Positions 36,585-45,165 of a stretch of 64,000 bases of DNA are shown here, one piece after another (the first letter of the stretch is position 1; the number at the start of each line of letters is the position of its first letter). The stretch comes from Pedobacter ureilyticus. GTDB lineage: Bacteria > Bacteroidota > Bacteroidia > Sphingobacteriales > Sphingobacteriaceae. The notes under the pieces were generated by a model. That model did not search any database, was not told where the DNA came from, and was given only the letters and a program-made list of their open reading frames with translations. The position numbers were made by a program, and so were the translations under genes. The stretch covers positions 1 to 64,000 of the forward strand of contig NZ_SSHJ01000020.1 of assembly GCF_005925345.1 (NCBI RefSeq), given 5' to 3'.

Positions 36585-37751
36585 ATGAGCAAGAAACTAT
36601 TACAGACGTGGCGTTGGTATGGTCCAAACGACCCGGTTTCATTACAAGACGTTAAACAAGCAGGTGCATCAGGCATTGTAAGTGCCTTACACCATATTCC
36701 GCATGGCGAAATTTGGCCGTTAGCAGATATACAAGAGCGCAAAGCGATAATAGAGGCTGCAGGACTAACATGGAGCGTAGTAGAAAGCGTTCCCGTTCAT
36801 GAAGCTATCAAAACCCGCCGATCCGATGCCGATCAGTACCTCAAAAACTACAACCAAACATTGAGAAATTTGGCGGCTAACGACATCAAAACCGTTTGCT
36901 ACAACTTTATGCCGGTTTTAGACTGGACACGTACGCAACTCGACTTAGAAATGCCAAATGGTGCAAAAGCCTTGTATTTTAATTGGACAGATTTGGCAAT
37001 TTTCGACATATATATCTTAGAAAGGGCCGATGCCGTAGCTGATTTCCCTGCAGCAATTCTAGAAAAAGCAAAGGCTAAATTTGCTGGCATGAGGCAAGAA
37101 GAGATCGACTTTTTACGCATCAACGTGTTAATGGGCATCCCTAACGAGAAGGAAATAGAACTGGAAACTTTGAGAGCAAGCATTAACGAATACAAAGCCA
37201 TTGGCCATGCTGGTTTAAGGGATAATTTGGCCTGGTTTTTAGCTGGCATTGCCGAAACCTGTACAGAACTAGGCATTAAGATGACCATTCATCCGGATGA
37301 TCCACCTTATCCAATTTTGGGCTTGCCCCGCATTGCAAGCACCAAGGAAGATTTAATAGATCTCTTAGAAAGAGTAAACCAACCTTTTAATGGCATTTGC
37401 TATTGCACCGGCTCGTTAGGTGCCGGAACTACAAATGATTTGGTTGAAATTTTTGAAGCAGTTAAAGAGCGTGTTTACTTTTTACACCTCCGTAATGTTA
37501 AAAAAGACGAAGAAGGCAACTTCTACGAAGCCGATCATTTAGGTGGAGACGTGAACATGTACGAGGTAATGAAGGCCGTTACTACCGAAAATGCTAAACG
37601 AAATGAGCCAATGCCTTTTAGACCAGATCATGGACACCAGATGCTAGATGACCTGAATAAGGTGACCAATCCGGGCTACTCTGCAATAGGCAGGCTACGC
37701 GGTTTAGCAGAACTACGTGGTTTAGAGCTAGGTATTACTGGAAATTACTAG
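36585..37751 (+). CDS. uxuA: Mannonate dehydratase
   Basis: Dehydrates D-mannonate to 2-keto-3-deoxygluconate in glucuronate degradation; cytosolic, metal-dependent TIM barrel. Signatures are LQTWRWYGPNDPVSLQDVKQAGASGIVSALHH at the N-terminus, MTIHPDDPPYPILGLPRI, FNGICYCTGSLGA, YFLHLRNVK, and the C-terminal FRPDHGHQMLDD. 388 residues. The start is ATG 36585; the in-frame TTG at 36561 belongs to TATACTTG (36555-36562), a 7/8 -7 element. No other hexuronate gene is adjacent, which is unusual. Confidence 0.95.
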   Translation: MSKKLLQTWRWYGPNDPVSLQDVKQAGASGIVSALHHIPHGEIWPLADIQERKAIIEAAGLTWSVVESVPVHEAIKTRRSDADQYLKNYNQTLRNLAANDIKTVCYNFMPVLDWTRTQLDLEMPNGAKALYFNWTDLAIFDIYILERADAVADFPAAILEKAKAKFAGMRQEEIDFLRINVLMGIPNEKEIELETLRASINEYKAIGHAGLRDNLAWFLAGIAETCTELGIKMTIHPDDPPYPILGLPRIASTKEDLIDLLERVNQPFNGICYCTGSLGAGTTNDLVEIFEAVKERVYFLHLRNVKKDEEGNFYEADHLGGDVNMYEVMKAVTTENAKRNEPMPFRPDHGHQMLDDLNKVTNPGYSAIGRLRGLAELRGLELGITGNY

Positions 37752-37795
37752 AAAAAGAAATTTTAAACTTTTTTCTAATTATTATTTAGAAATCA

Positions 37796-37803
37796 TATCT
37801 TTG
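37796..37803 (+). promoter_or_regulatory. -7 element TATCTTTG for tRNA-Arg
   Basis: Exact TAnnTTTG 47 bp before the mature tRNA 5' end. Confidence 0.6.
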
Positions 37804-37850
37804 CACCACCATAAGGAGAACGGTCGAAAAAATCGTTAATTTTATGAGAG

Positions 37851-37924
37851 GCCTCCATAGCTCAGCTGGATAGAGCACCGGTTTTCTAAACCGTAGGTCA
37901 CAGGTTCGAATCCTGTTGGGGGTA
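37851..37924 (+). tRNA. tRNA-Arg (TCT)
   Basis: 74 nt without encoded CCA. Acceptor GCCTCCA/TGGGGGT with G-T pairs, D-arm GCTC...GAGC, anticodon loop TTTCTAA giving TCT, T-arm ACAGG-TTCGAAT-CCTGT. The first base pair of the anticodon stem is mismatched (C/T). A terminator follows directly. Confidence 0.93.
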
Positions 37925-37926
37925 CA

Positions 37927-37964
37927 AAAAAGGGCTTTTAGATAACACTAGAAGCCTTTTTTAT
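37927..37964 (+). terminator. Terminator after tRNA-Arg
   Basis: AAAAGGGCTTTTAG pairs with CTAGAAGCCTTTTT around ATAACA, then a T run. Confidence 0.8.
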
Positions 37965-38077
37965 TTTTTAGCTTTTCAAAGATATCTCTTGGATTTGGAG
38001 CGCATTTGGCGCACCGTTAATAAATCTAGTTAATTAAAATCATCTTTGTTTATCGGCATCATTCCTCTTCAGCCATA

Positions 38078-38269
38078 CTAAAGTAAACATTTTCGCTTAT
38101 AATCAATATCCATCTCCAAAAACCTTGCAGTCTTTACCAATTTTTCTGTAATCGTGATATCTTGGCCAGAAGTTCCTAAATCTCTACTTTCATGATTATG
38201 CACTAAAATTAAGCTAGTTGCAACAACCTTACAAGGAATAGTAAATATATAAACACCACAAAAATTTGC
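38078..38269 (-). pseudogene. radC (JAB-domain) remnant
   Basis: The minus strand between in-frame stops at 38270 and 38078 translates to a 63-residue piece containing VATSLILVHNHESRDLG, TSGQDITITEKLVKTARFLEMDI. This matches the RadC/JAB core (ASxIILVHNHPSG, then a conserved D and a helix ending GKFLDI) with HPSG changed to HESR. The H-x-H, Ser and Asp of the metal site remain. Both the N-terminal two-thirds and the last strand are missing, and there is no start codon. RadC-like genes are common cargo of Bacteroidota mobile elements, and this lies 150 bp past a tRNA gene. Confidence 0.72.
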
Positions 38270-38345
38270 TAACGCTGTAAAAAAGTTGCTATTTCAGAAT
38301 TATTTCGCTATACTTAGGTTAAACCACCTTATTTAACCTCTTATC

Positions 38346-39035
38346 ATGTCTTGTACACATAAATTTTTTGGCCATGAAGCACATCTTCCTGGAGAACTTG
38401 GGTTATTGCCTACATGGAAAACTAAAACCTTGATTATTGGTACTTTTAACCCTGAAAGCAAATGGCACCCCGACCATGCTGCACAATATTTCTATAGCAG
38501 ACCACGAAACTACTTTTGGAAAATATTGCCGAGGTTTACGGGGAAGGCAGCAATACCACATCAGTACGTTGCTGCGCAAATAGAGTTCTTGAAGGAGCAC
38601 CAAATTGGCGTTACCGACCTATTAATTCGTATTGAAGATGCGCATATTACTAAACCCGAGCATAGGAAAAGAATTACAACGGCGCTCGACAATGAAATTG
38701 AACGCTTTAGTGAGCTCGATTGGAATACGCCCCACATCCTACAGTATATTAAAGCAAATAGTATCAAAGCAGTTTATTTTACTAAAATTGGTAATGCAGC
38801 AAATCAAAATGTTAAGCCTAACACCTTTGAGGCACAAATGAGGGCAATAGAGCAGACCTGTAAAGCATTAAAAATCCCTAATTTTAGACTACATACGCCA
38901 TCAGGCAGTGGCTTGGGCAAAGGAAGCCCTAAAGACCATAACCTTATTAGGCGTTGGTATATGCATAACGGTGCAGATCAATTTCCGTTTCTTGTTGATA
39001 GCTTTACCTTAGATCACTTTAAAATGGATGTGTAG
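38346..39035 (+). CDS. Uracil-DNA-glycosylase-fold protein
   Basis: 229 residues. Residues 27-56 (TLIIGTFNPESKWHPDHAAQYFYSRPRNYFW) follow the UDG superfamily pattern, a hydrophobic strand then GxxPG-like loop and a downstream RNxFW that resembles the MUG/TDG YPxNxFWR segment. Residues 86-98 (IGVTDLLIR) fit the next strand. The C-terminal HTPSGSG resembles the HPSPxSG loop. The catalytic residue is not certain, since the loop here has FNPES. It may excise modified bases or be a diverged paralogue. Stand-alone gene next to the radC fragment. Confidence 0.6.
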   Translation: MSCTHKFFGHEAHLPGELGLLPTWKTKTLIIGTFNPESKWHPDHAAQYFYSRPRNYFWKILPRFTGKAAIPHQYVAAQIEFLKEHQIGVTDLLIRIEDAHITKPEHRKRITTALDNEIERFSELDWNTPHILQYIKANSIKAVYFTKIGNAANQNVKPNTFEAQMRAIEQTCKALKIPNFRLHTPSGSGLGKGSPKDHNLIRRWYMHNGADQFPFLVDSFTLDHFKMDV

Positions 39036-39396
39036 AATTTTGTCGGTTTATTCGTTTTTCGTCCATCTTTTTTCGTTTTTGGCTGATTTAGGGATTTGGA
39101 GATTTGATATGCGATTAGTCTACCGACCTCGGCCTAATGACAATTTTGAACGAGCAAATGATTGAATGGAACTGTTAGTTCTCTTTGACTCACAATTATA
39201 AAATTTAGTAGATTTTGTTATACGTTATCCGTTGCAGCCTTAAAACACGTCAACAGGAGCAGAACCATAGCGCTAGCCTATACTTTTTTATAAAAATGAA
39301 TAGGATAGTTAATTGATTTCCAAATCCATAACGGGACTTAAACACAAACATTACTAATTTTACTGCCCTTACAGTTCCAACGTCCAACTTTTTCTC
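39036..39396. other. Intergenic, nothing recognised
   Basis: Roughly 360 bp between the UDG-fold gene and pyrR. No frame, repeat or clear hairpin. The pyrR promoter lies at its end. Confidence 0.5.
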
Positions 39397-39404
39397 TATA
39401 TTTG
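39397..39404 (+). promoter_or_regulatory. -7 element TATATTTG for pyrRB
   Basis: Exact TAnnTTTG 15 nt before the pyrR ATG. The mRNA leader would be about 12 nt, too short for a PyrR attenuator. Confidence 0.65.
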
Positions 39405-39419
39405 TGCAATCCAAGTGCA

Positions 39420-39965
39420 ATGCAAAAGAGAACTTTACTCAGCGGCCAAAAACTCCAAATCACAATTAAGCGACTTTGTCATCAGCTAATTGAGAACCAT
39501 ACTGATTTTAACAATACTGTTTTAATTGGCATACAGCCAAGGGGAACTTTCTTTGCTGATCGGGTCCATCAAGAACTGTCGGAAATTCTAAAAACCGATA
39601 CCATTAAAAAAGGGCATTTAGATATTACTTTTTTTAGGGATGACTTTAGACGTAAAGATGGTTTGGTTACAGCCAACAGCAATACCATTGATTTTATTAT
39701 TGAAGGCAAGCAGGTTATTTTAATCGACGACGTACTTTGGACCGGACGCACTATACGTGCTGCGATGGACGCACTTTTGGCCTACGGCAGACCAGAAAGT
39801 GTAGAATTGATGACCTTAATTGACCGTAGATTTTCGAGACATTTACCTATTGAAGCGAACTATGTTGGCCTACAGGTAGACTCTGTAGATTCTCAAAAAG
39901 TAAAAGTGAGCTGGAAAGAAAACGAAGGCGAAGACAAAGTAATTTTATTATCAGATAAACAGTAA
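39420..39965 (+). CDS. pyrR: PyrR, uracil phosphoribosyltransferase/pyrimidine regulator
   Basis: 181 residues with the PRPP-binding loop VILIDDVLWTGRTI (99-112) and IGIQPRGTFFADRV. In Firmicutes PyrR attenuates pyr operons and also makes UMP from uracil. Here the short leader leaves no room for an attenuator, so enzymatic salvage or another RNA target is more likely. The ATG at 39420 is preferred over the TTG at 39402, which lies in the -7 element. pyrB starts 1 nt after its stop. Confidence 0.9.
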   Translation: MQKRTLLSGQKLQITIKRLCHQLIENHTDFNNTVLIGIQPRGTFFADRVHQELSEILKTDTIKKGHLDITFFRDDFRRKDGLVTANSNTIDFIIEGKQVILIDDVLWTGRTIRAAMDALLAYGRPESVELMTLIDRRFSRHLPIEANYVGLQVDSVDSQKVKVSWKENEGEDKVILLSDKQ

Positions 39966-39966
39966 A

Positions 39967-40902
39967 ATGGCAGCAGACAAATTATCAACCCGACATCTTT
40001 TAGGCATTAAAGACATTACCCTGAATGATATTGAATTGATTTTCGAAACTGCTGATAATTTTAAGGAAGTGATTAACCGCCCTATTAAAAAGGTACCTTC
40101 TTTAAGAGATATTACCATTGCAAACATCTTCTTCGAAAATTCTACTCGCACCAAACTATCATTTGAACTGGCAGAGAAAAGGCTTTCTGCAGATGTAGTT
40201 AATTTTGCAGCTTCCTCATCATCGGTAAGTAAAGGCGAAACTTTAATTGATACCGTGAACAACATTTTAGCAATGAAGGTTGACATGGTGGTAATGCGCC
40301 ATCCTTATGCTGGTGCAGGCCAATTTTTAAGCAGGCACATTAACGCACAAATTGTAAACGCCGGCGATGGTGCGCATGAACACCCCACACAGGCTTTGCT
40401 AGATGCTTTCTCTATCCGTGAAAAACTGGGCGATGTAGCTGGTAAAAAAGTGGTAATTGTGGGAGACATCTTGCATTCTCGCGTAGCCATATCGAACATC
40501 TTATGTTTACAAAAATTAGGCGCAGAAGTAATGGTTTGCGGGCCCACCACCCTCATTCCGAAACACATTGCGGCGCTTGGTGTTAAAGTAGAACACGATC
40601 TAATTAAAGCTTTAAACTGGTGTGATGTGGCTAATATGTTACGCATCCAATTAGAACGCATGGATATCAAGTACTTTCCTACCGGAAGAGAATATTCGAT
40701 GATGTACGGCTTGAACAAACAAATACTTGATAATTTAGATAAAGAAATTGTAGTGATGCACCCGGGCCCAATTAACCGCGGGGTAGAGATTACTAGCGAT
40801 GTAGCAGACAGCAAACAATCTATCATTTTAAATCAGGTAGAAAACGGTGTAGCCATAAGAATGGCTGTGCTTTATCTTTTGGCTAGCCAGAACGATAAGT
40901 AG
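39967..40902 (+). CDS. pyrB: Aspartate carbamoyltransferase catalytic subunit
   Basis: Joins carbamoyl phosphate and aspartate in de novo pyrimidine synthesis; cytosolic. Carbamoyl-phosphate motif FFENSTRTKLSFELA (about 55-69), the SSSSVSKGETLIDT loop, MRHPYAGA, GDGAHEHPTQALLDAF, and MHPGPINRGVEI near the C-terminus. 311 residues. No regulatory pyrI gene follows. Directly downstream of pyrR. Confidence 0.96.
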   Translation: MAADKLSTRHLLGIKDITLNDIELIFETADNFKEVINRPIKKVPSLRDITIANIFFENSTRTKLSFELAEKRLSADVVNFAASSSSVSKGETLIDTVNNILAMKVDMVVMRHPYAGAGQFLSRHINAQIVNAGDGAHEHPTQALLDAFSIREKLGDVAGKKVVIVGDILHSRVAISNILCLQKLGAEVMVCGPTTLIPKHIAALGVKVEHDLIKALNWCDVANMLRIQLERMDIKYFPTGREYSMMYGLNKQILDNLDKEIVVMHPGPINRGVEITSDVADSKQSIILNQVENGVAIRMAVLYLLASQNDK

Positions 40903-40905
40903 CCA

Positions 40906-41217
40906 ATGACCCAAAAGGAAAAACAATTTGTAGATTATTGGACAGAAAAGCGGAAAACGTGGAGCTGGAAAAAGCATACTTATCAAACTTTTTTCTCTGT
41001 AGCGTTGCCCATATCCATCTTGATTGATTTAGTGAACTACTTTGTTATAGGCGATACAACGTACACCTTTTTTAGCTTTGCACATTTATTTACCTATTTA
41101 TTAAACTTCTTAACGCTTGCAGTAGCGCTAATTTTGGGTGCCGGCTTTGTTAATTGGAACTATAACGAAGGTAAGTATTGGCGCATTCTTAGAAAACAAA
41201 ACAATAACCTACGCTAA
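40906..41217 (+). CDS. Small two-helix membrane protein
   Basis: 103 residues. A charged N-terminus (QKEKQFVDYWTEKRKTWSWKKH), two hydrophobic helices (about 27-48 and 55-82), a basic C-terminus. It starts 3 nt after the pyrB stop, so it is part of the pyr transcript. Function unknown. Confidence 0.75.
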   Translation: MTQKEKQFVDYWTEKRKTWSWKKHTYQTFFSVALPISILIDLVNYFVIGDTTYTFFSFAHLFTYLLNFLTLAVALILGAGFVNWNYNEGKYWRILRKQNNNLR

Positions 41218-41354
41218 AAACTATTTATGGCGCTTGCCAAATTTGGATAAACTAGAAAGATCATCCTCCCCCTAATTTAAGGTAACGTGAATTATGGATA
41301 TTTATGATTGTTTCTCAGGGGCTTATGCTTTTAGTTGTATTAGGAATGGTCGTC

Positions 41355-41399
41355 ATTTCGGATCAAGCGGAATGTTTTACATTCCGCTTGATCCGAAAT
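41355..41399. repeat. Perfect 21-bp inverted repeat, REP-like
   Basis: Arms 41355-41375 and 41379-41399 are exact complements around a 3-nt loop. The left arm starts ATTTCGGATCAAGCGGAATG. The preceding CGTC matches the start of the CGTCATTTCG family at 11980 and 15219. Confidence 0.85.
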
Positions 41400-41429
41400 T
41401 GGTATGAAAGAAAAGGAGAAAACAACAAA

Positions 41430-41461
41430 AAACCCCTTTAATCATACAATTAAAGGGGTTT
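41430..41461 (-). terminator. Terminator of the tRNA-Ser/tRNA-Pro transcript
   Basis: AAACCCCTTTAAT (41430-41442) pairs with ATTAAAGGGGTTT (41449-41461). On the minus strand a T-rich run follows. Confidence 0.8.
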
Positions 41462-41486
41462 AGCCGACTTTTAGTTAGTCTAATTG

Positions 41487-41560
41487 TCGGGGTGGCAGGA
41501 TTCGAACCTACGACCTCCACATCCCAAATGTGGCGCGATACCGGGCTACGCTACACCCCG
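41487..41560 (-). tRNA. tRNA-Pro (TGG)
   Basis: 74 nt. Acceptor CGGGGTG/CACCCCG, anticodon arm CCACA-TTTGGGA-TGTGG giving TGG, T-arm with TTCGAAT. No encoded CCA. Confidence 0.95.
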
Positions 41561-41583
41561 ATGGTGGTATCACCTTTGTTATT

Positions 41584-41671
<88 letters not shown>

Positions 41672-41702
41672 TTTCGATCAGCATTACTGCGTTTCGAGGT
41701 TG

Positions 41703-41710
41703 CAAATATA
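41703..41710 (-). promoter_or_regulatory. -7 element TATATTTG for tRNA-Ser/tRNA-Pro
   Basis: Minus-strand exact TAnnTTTG, 31 bp before tRNA-Ser. Confidence 0.6.
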
Positions 41711-41738
41711 GCAATTCGTTGATACTTGCAAAAAAAAA

Positions 41739-43814
41739 TTACACGGTTTTTGGATAATCTACGCGAACATGATAGATACTCATCAGCATTGTCTTGAATA
41801 TCAATTTGATAGTTTCTAAATCTTTTAATGTTAAATCGCAATTATCTAACTGATTTTGTTCCAATTTGTAGTCAATAATCCGTTCTACGAGATTATTTAT
41901 GCTGTCAGCATCCGGATTTTTCAGACTCCTTGAAGCAGCTTCTACCGAATCTGCCAGCATTAAAACACCAGTTTCCTTAGAAAAAGGAATAGGTCCTGGG
42001 TAGCGAAAAATATTTTCATCAATAAATTTCTCTGGCGAGTTTTTCAAAAAAGATTGATAAAAATAATCTACCCGTGTGTTGCCATGATGTGTTCGTATAA
42101 AATCGATTACTGACTCTGGCAATTTGTATTTTCTGGTAATTTCTATTCCCTTATGTACGTGCCTAATGATAATTTGGGCGCTTTGTTCATACGGCAACTT
42201 ATCATGCGGACTAGTACCCGTTTGGTTTTCGATGAAATATTGAGGATTTTCCATCTTACCTACGTCATGATATAATGCTCCAGCCCTTACCAACAAAGCA
42301 TTCCCTCCTATTTTAAAGATAGCTGCCTCTGCCAAGTTTGCTACTTGCAACGAATGTTGAAATGTACCTGGCGCCTTAAAAGCCAGTTCACGCAGCAATT
42401 TATTATTGGTATTGGTTAACTCAATTAAAGCCACATCCGATGTGATGCCAAAAACCCTTTCAAAGGCATAAATTAAAGGATAGGCTAATAAAGAGAGTAA
42501 AACACTAAATACAAACGGCAAGAAATTAATCCATTCTATATGACCAAATGAGCCTTCCCTAAGTAAGGCTATGCCAACAAATGATATAAAATAAGCACTC
42601 AGAATGAACGATGCCGAAATCAACAGCTGTTCACGCTTCACTAAATTTTTGATGCTATAAATGGCCACCATACCTGCCGTAGTTTGATAAAACACAAACT
42701 CGAAACTGTTGGGCACAAAAAAACCTGCAATTAAAATTACCAAAAGATGAAGGTTTAAAGCCAGCCGAGTATCGAACAATATCCTAATAATGATAGGAAC
42801 GATACAAAATGGGATGAGATATAAACTGGAAAGATTAAACTTGATGGACCAAGTAAGTACCAGCAACATGGATGTAATTACCAAAAGTAGTAATGACAAC
42901 TGCCTATTGTCTGCATAAATATCTTTTCTAAACAGATAAAGGAATACCATTAGCAGCGTAACAATAAACCCAACCAATAATATTTGCCCTAAAAAAACCA
43001 GCTTGTCGTCACCTACACTTTTGGTTTGCGTATCGTAAGTTTCCCTAAAAGACACCAATTTCTGGTAAACTTCTTCATCTATTACCGTTTCATTGGCCAC
43101 AATCAGTTCGCCCTTCTGTACCATGCCTTTAGTAGTAGAGATGCTTTTCAATTCATTAGCCTGTATCTTTGCTGTTAAACCTTCATCAAAAATTAAATTG
43201 GGTTTTACATGACTTTCGGATAAATCTATGATTGTTTTTCGTATCGCCTCATCATTAGTTTTGAGGTTGTTTCGAAGAAAGGCTAAAGCAGTTTCTACGG
43301 TAAACACATCTTGTGAATTGCTTTTAGTAGAAACGTTATTTCTTAGTAAAGAAAAATTATAGTACTGATTTCCTTTTTGATGTTTCGGATTGACATCTAT
43401 AATGCCTTTATTATAAATAGCTTTTAACAACTGATGCGAGCGTTCTCTATTTACCTCTTTATCGGTTTCATTTAGCGTATTAGATTTCCATTTTACGTCA
43501 AATTCATTCAAATAGGCTTCGCTCTGATCTTTAAAAACCTCTTCTTGATATTGATAAATGGGCAATATGTTTTGTATAACGGCTTTTTTATCCGCTTCGA
43601 TTTGCTGAGGTGTTTTTAAAATGGCAAAACTAAAGGGAGAAATCAAATCTTTGTTTAACCAAGTCTTGCCTTTTTCAAACTCGTACCTAAAACGGGGCTG
43701 CTTAGGCAAATACAATGTAATTACCAATACGCACACCGCCATCATCACGTATTTGAGGTTAGAAGAGTACTTACGATAGAGTAATTTATGCGAATTCTTT
43801 TTAATCTTGGCCAA
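41739..43814 (-). CDS. 7TM-HD phosphohydrolase (PgpH-like)
   Basis: About 690 residues. TM1 near residues 28-45, a large extracytoplasmic 7TMR-HDED domain to about 275, seven TM helices to about 470, then a cytosolic HD domain with ELTNTNNKLLRELAFKAPGTFQHSLQVANLAEAAIFKIG and LYHDVGKM, plus HHGNTRVDYFY. This layout matches PgpH, which hydrolyses cyclic di-AMP. Cyclic di-AMP turnover is the likely role, unproven here. Both possible starts (43838 and 43814) are TTG; the second gives MAKIKKNSHK, preferred. Confidence 0.85.
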   Translation of the reverse strand: MAKIKKNSHKLLYRKYSSNLKYVMMAVCVLVITLYLPKQPRFRYEFEKGKTWLNKDLISPFSFAILKTPQQIEADKKAVIQNILPIYQYQEEVFKDQSEAYLNEFDVKWKSNTLNETDKEVNRERSHQLLKAIYNKGIIDVNPKHQKGNQYYNFSLLRNNVSTKSNSQDVFTVETALAFLRNNLKTNDEAIRKTIIDLSESHVKPNLIFDEGLTAKIQANELKSISTTKGMVQKGELIVANETVIDEEVYQKLVSFRETYDTQTKSVGDDKLVFLGQILLVGFIVTLLMVFLYLFRKDIYADNRQLSLLLLVITSMLLVLTWSIKFNLSSLYLIPFCIVPIIIRILFDTRLALNLHLLVILIAGFFVPNSFEFVFYQTTAGMVAIYSIKNLVKREQLLISASFILSAYFISFVGIALLREGSFGHIEWINFLPFVFSVLLSLLAYPLIYAFERVFGITSDVALIELTNTNNKLLRELAFKAPGTFQHSLQVANLAEAAIFKIGGNALLVRAGALYHDVGKMENPQYFIENQTGTSPHDKLPYEQSAQIIIRHVHKGIEITRKYKLPESVIDFIRTHHGNTRVDYFYQSFLKNSPEKFIDENIFRYPGPIPFSKETGVLMLADSVEAASRSLKNPDADSINNLVERIIDYKLEQNQLDNCDLTLKDLETIKLIFKTMLMSIYHVRVDYPKTV

Positions 43815-43955
43815 AATATATCCCTCTTTTTTAATCAAAATTAAGATTTATTTCTTCATTAGGCTACAAACTAGCCAACAGTTTAAAATTACTTGGCGAA
43901 ACAATTTCAAATTCTCGCATTTTCTTTTTATAATTGATATCAAAATAATATCATT

Positions 43956-44813
43956 ATGCAAACAGAGAAAATCATCAAACCACCTTCAGGCTACCTAACC
44001 TTGGTTATCTTTTTAATCATGCTAACTGGAGGCATTTATTTAATGGCAATTAAATCATTTGGATGGGCTTCGGCAATCCTTGTCATCGATTTCATTTTAG
44101 TTTTACCCGGATTAATTATTGTAAACCCAAACGAATCTAAAGTTTTAATTTTATTCGGGAAATACGTTGGCACTGTTAAAACAGATGGTTTCTTTTGGGT
44201 AAACCCGCTTACTTCAAAGAAAAAGCTATCACTAAGAGCCAGAAACCTTAATGGACAGCAGCTAAAGGTAAACGACAAAATGGGCAACCCGATAGAAATT
44301 GCAGCGGTAATTGTATGGCAAGTAAAAGAAACTGCAAAAGCCAGTTTCTCTGTTGAGGATTACCTGCAATATGTAAATATACAAAGTGAAGCGGCAGTGA
44401 GGCATTTGGCCAACAGTTTTGCTTATGACAGCCTAGAGGACGAAAGTGCACAAATTACCTTAAAAGATGGCGCAGACAAGGTTAATTCTTTGCTAGAAGA
44501 CGAATTGAACGAGCGCCTATCTAGGGCAGGAATTGAAGTGATTGAAGCCAGAATATCTCACTTGGCTTATGCCCAAGAAATTGCCAGCGCCATGCTGCAA
44601 CGCCAACAAGCTACTGCGGTAATTGCTGCACGGAAACTCATTGTAGAAGGTGCAGTTGGTATGGTAGAAATGGCTTTAGAGCGCTTATCAGAAAAAGAAA
44701 TAGTAACGCTAGACGAAGAGCGAAAAGCAGCTATGGTAAGCAATTTATTGGTGGTGCTTTGCGGAGACAGAAATGCCCAACCTGTGGTAAACGCCGGAAC
44801 CTTGTACAACTAA
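43956..44813 (+). CDS. SPFH/band-7 membrane protein
   Basis: 285 residues. Two hydrophobic helices near 14-56, then an SPFH domain ([82 protein letters not shown]). Flotillin/HflK-type scaffolds oligomerise at membranes. The next gene, 45 bp on, encodes an Arc-like ribbon-helix-helix protein. I know this pairing from other Bacteroidota, but its purpose is unclear. Confidence 0.85.
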   Translation: MQTEKIIKPPSGYLTLVIFLIMLTGGIYLMAIKSFGWASAILVIDFILVLPGLIIVNPNESKVLILFGKYVGTVKTDGFFWVNPLTSKKKLSLRARNLNGQQLKVNDKMGNPIEIAAVIVWQVKETAKASFSVEDYLQYVNIQSEAAVRHLANSFAYDSLEDESAQITLKDGADKVNSLLEDELNERLSRAGIEVIEARISHLAYAQEIASAMLQRQQATAVIAARKLIVEGAVGMVEMALERLSEKEIVTLDEERKAAMVSNLLVVLCGDRNAQPVVNAGTLYN

Positions 44814-44858
44814 AAGCAGCTTGCCGTTGAAGCAAAAAACAATTAAGGAACCCCTTAG

Positions 44859-45044
44859 ATGTCAGATAAAGAAAAAAAAGCATTTGCATTGAGAATAAAC
44901 CCTGCGCTACTTAAAGAAATAGAACGTTGGGCTGTTGATGAATTTAGAAGCACCAATGGCCAGATAGAATACATCCTTAATGAAGCCGTTAAGTCTCGCA
45001 ATAGAAAATCGATAAAGAAAGATAATGACACAACTTCTCAGTAG
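44859..45044 (+). CDS. Arc-family ribbon-helix-helix protein
   Basis: 61 residues. KAFALRINPALLKEIERWAVDEFRSTNGQIEYILNEAVKSR has the Arc/MetJ pattern: a beta strand (FALRI) and two helices, with NGQIEYIL like the second helix of Arc. It could bind DNA as a dimer. It follows the SPFH gene in the same orientation. The C-terminal tail is charged. A toxin-antitoxin role is not supported, as no toxin is next to it. Confidence 0.75.
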   Translation: MSDKEKKAFALRINPALLKEIERWAVDEFRSTNGQIEYILNEAVKSRNRKSIKKDNDTTSQ

Positions 45045-45119
45045 CCACAGCTGCGCAGCTTGCTAAATACCTACATAAATTTTGTCAATTTAAAATGATA
45101 AAATCTGCGCATCTGTGGC
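45044..45119. repeat. CCACAG...CTGTGG inverted repeat, second copy
   Basis: GCCACAGCTGCGCAG (45044-45058) with CTGCGCATCTGTGGC (45105-45119). The arms and total length (76 bp) match the copy at 15997-16072. It begins at the last base of the Arc-like gene's stop codon. Confidence 0.7.
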
Positions 45120-45165
45120 AAAATGACTAAATTGCCGCCAACCAAATATATTTTATACATTACAA

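Noticed and set aside
39402..39419. TTG start for pyrR
   Set aside because: The TTG is inside the exact -7 element TATATTTG; the ATG at 39420 is the usual start.
39404..39420. PyrR-type attenuator before pyrR
   Set aside because: The leader between promoter and ATG is far too short to fold one.
44859..45044. Antitoxin of a toxin-antitoxin pair (Arc-like protein)
   Set aside because: No toxin-like gene is next to it; the neighbour is an SPFH protein and then a repeat.
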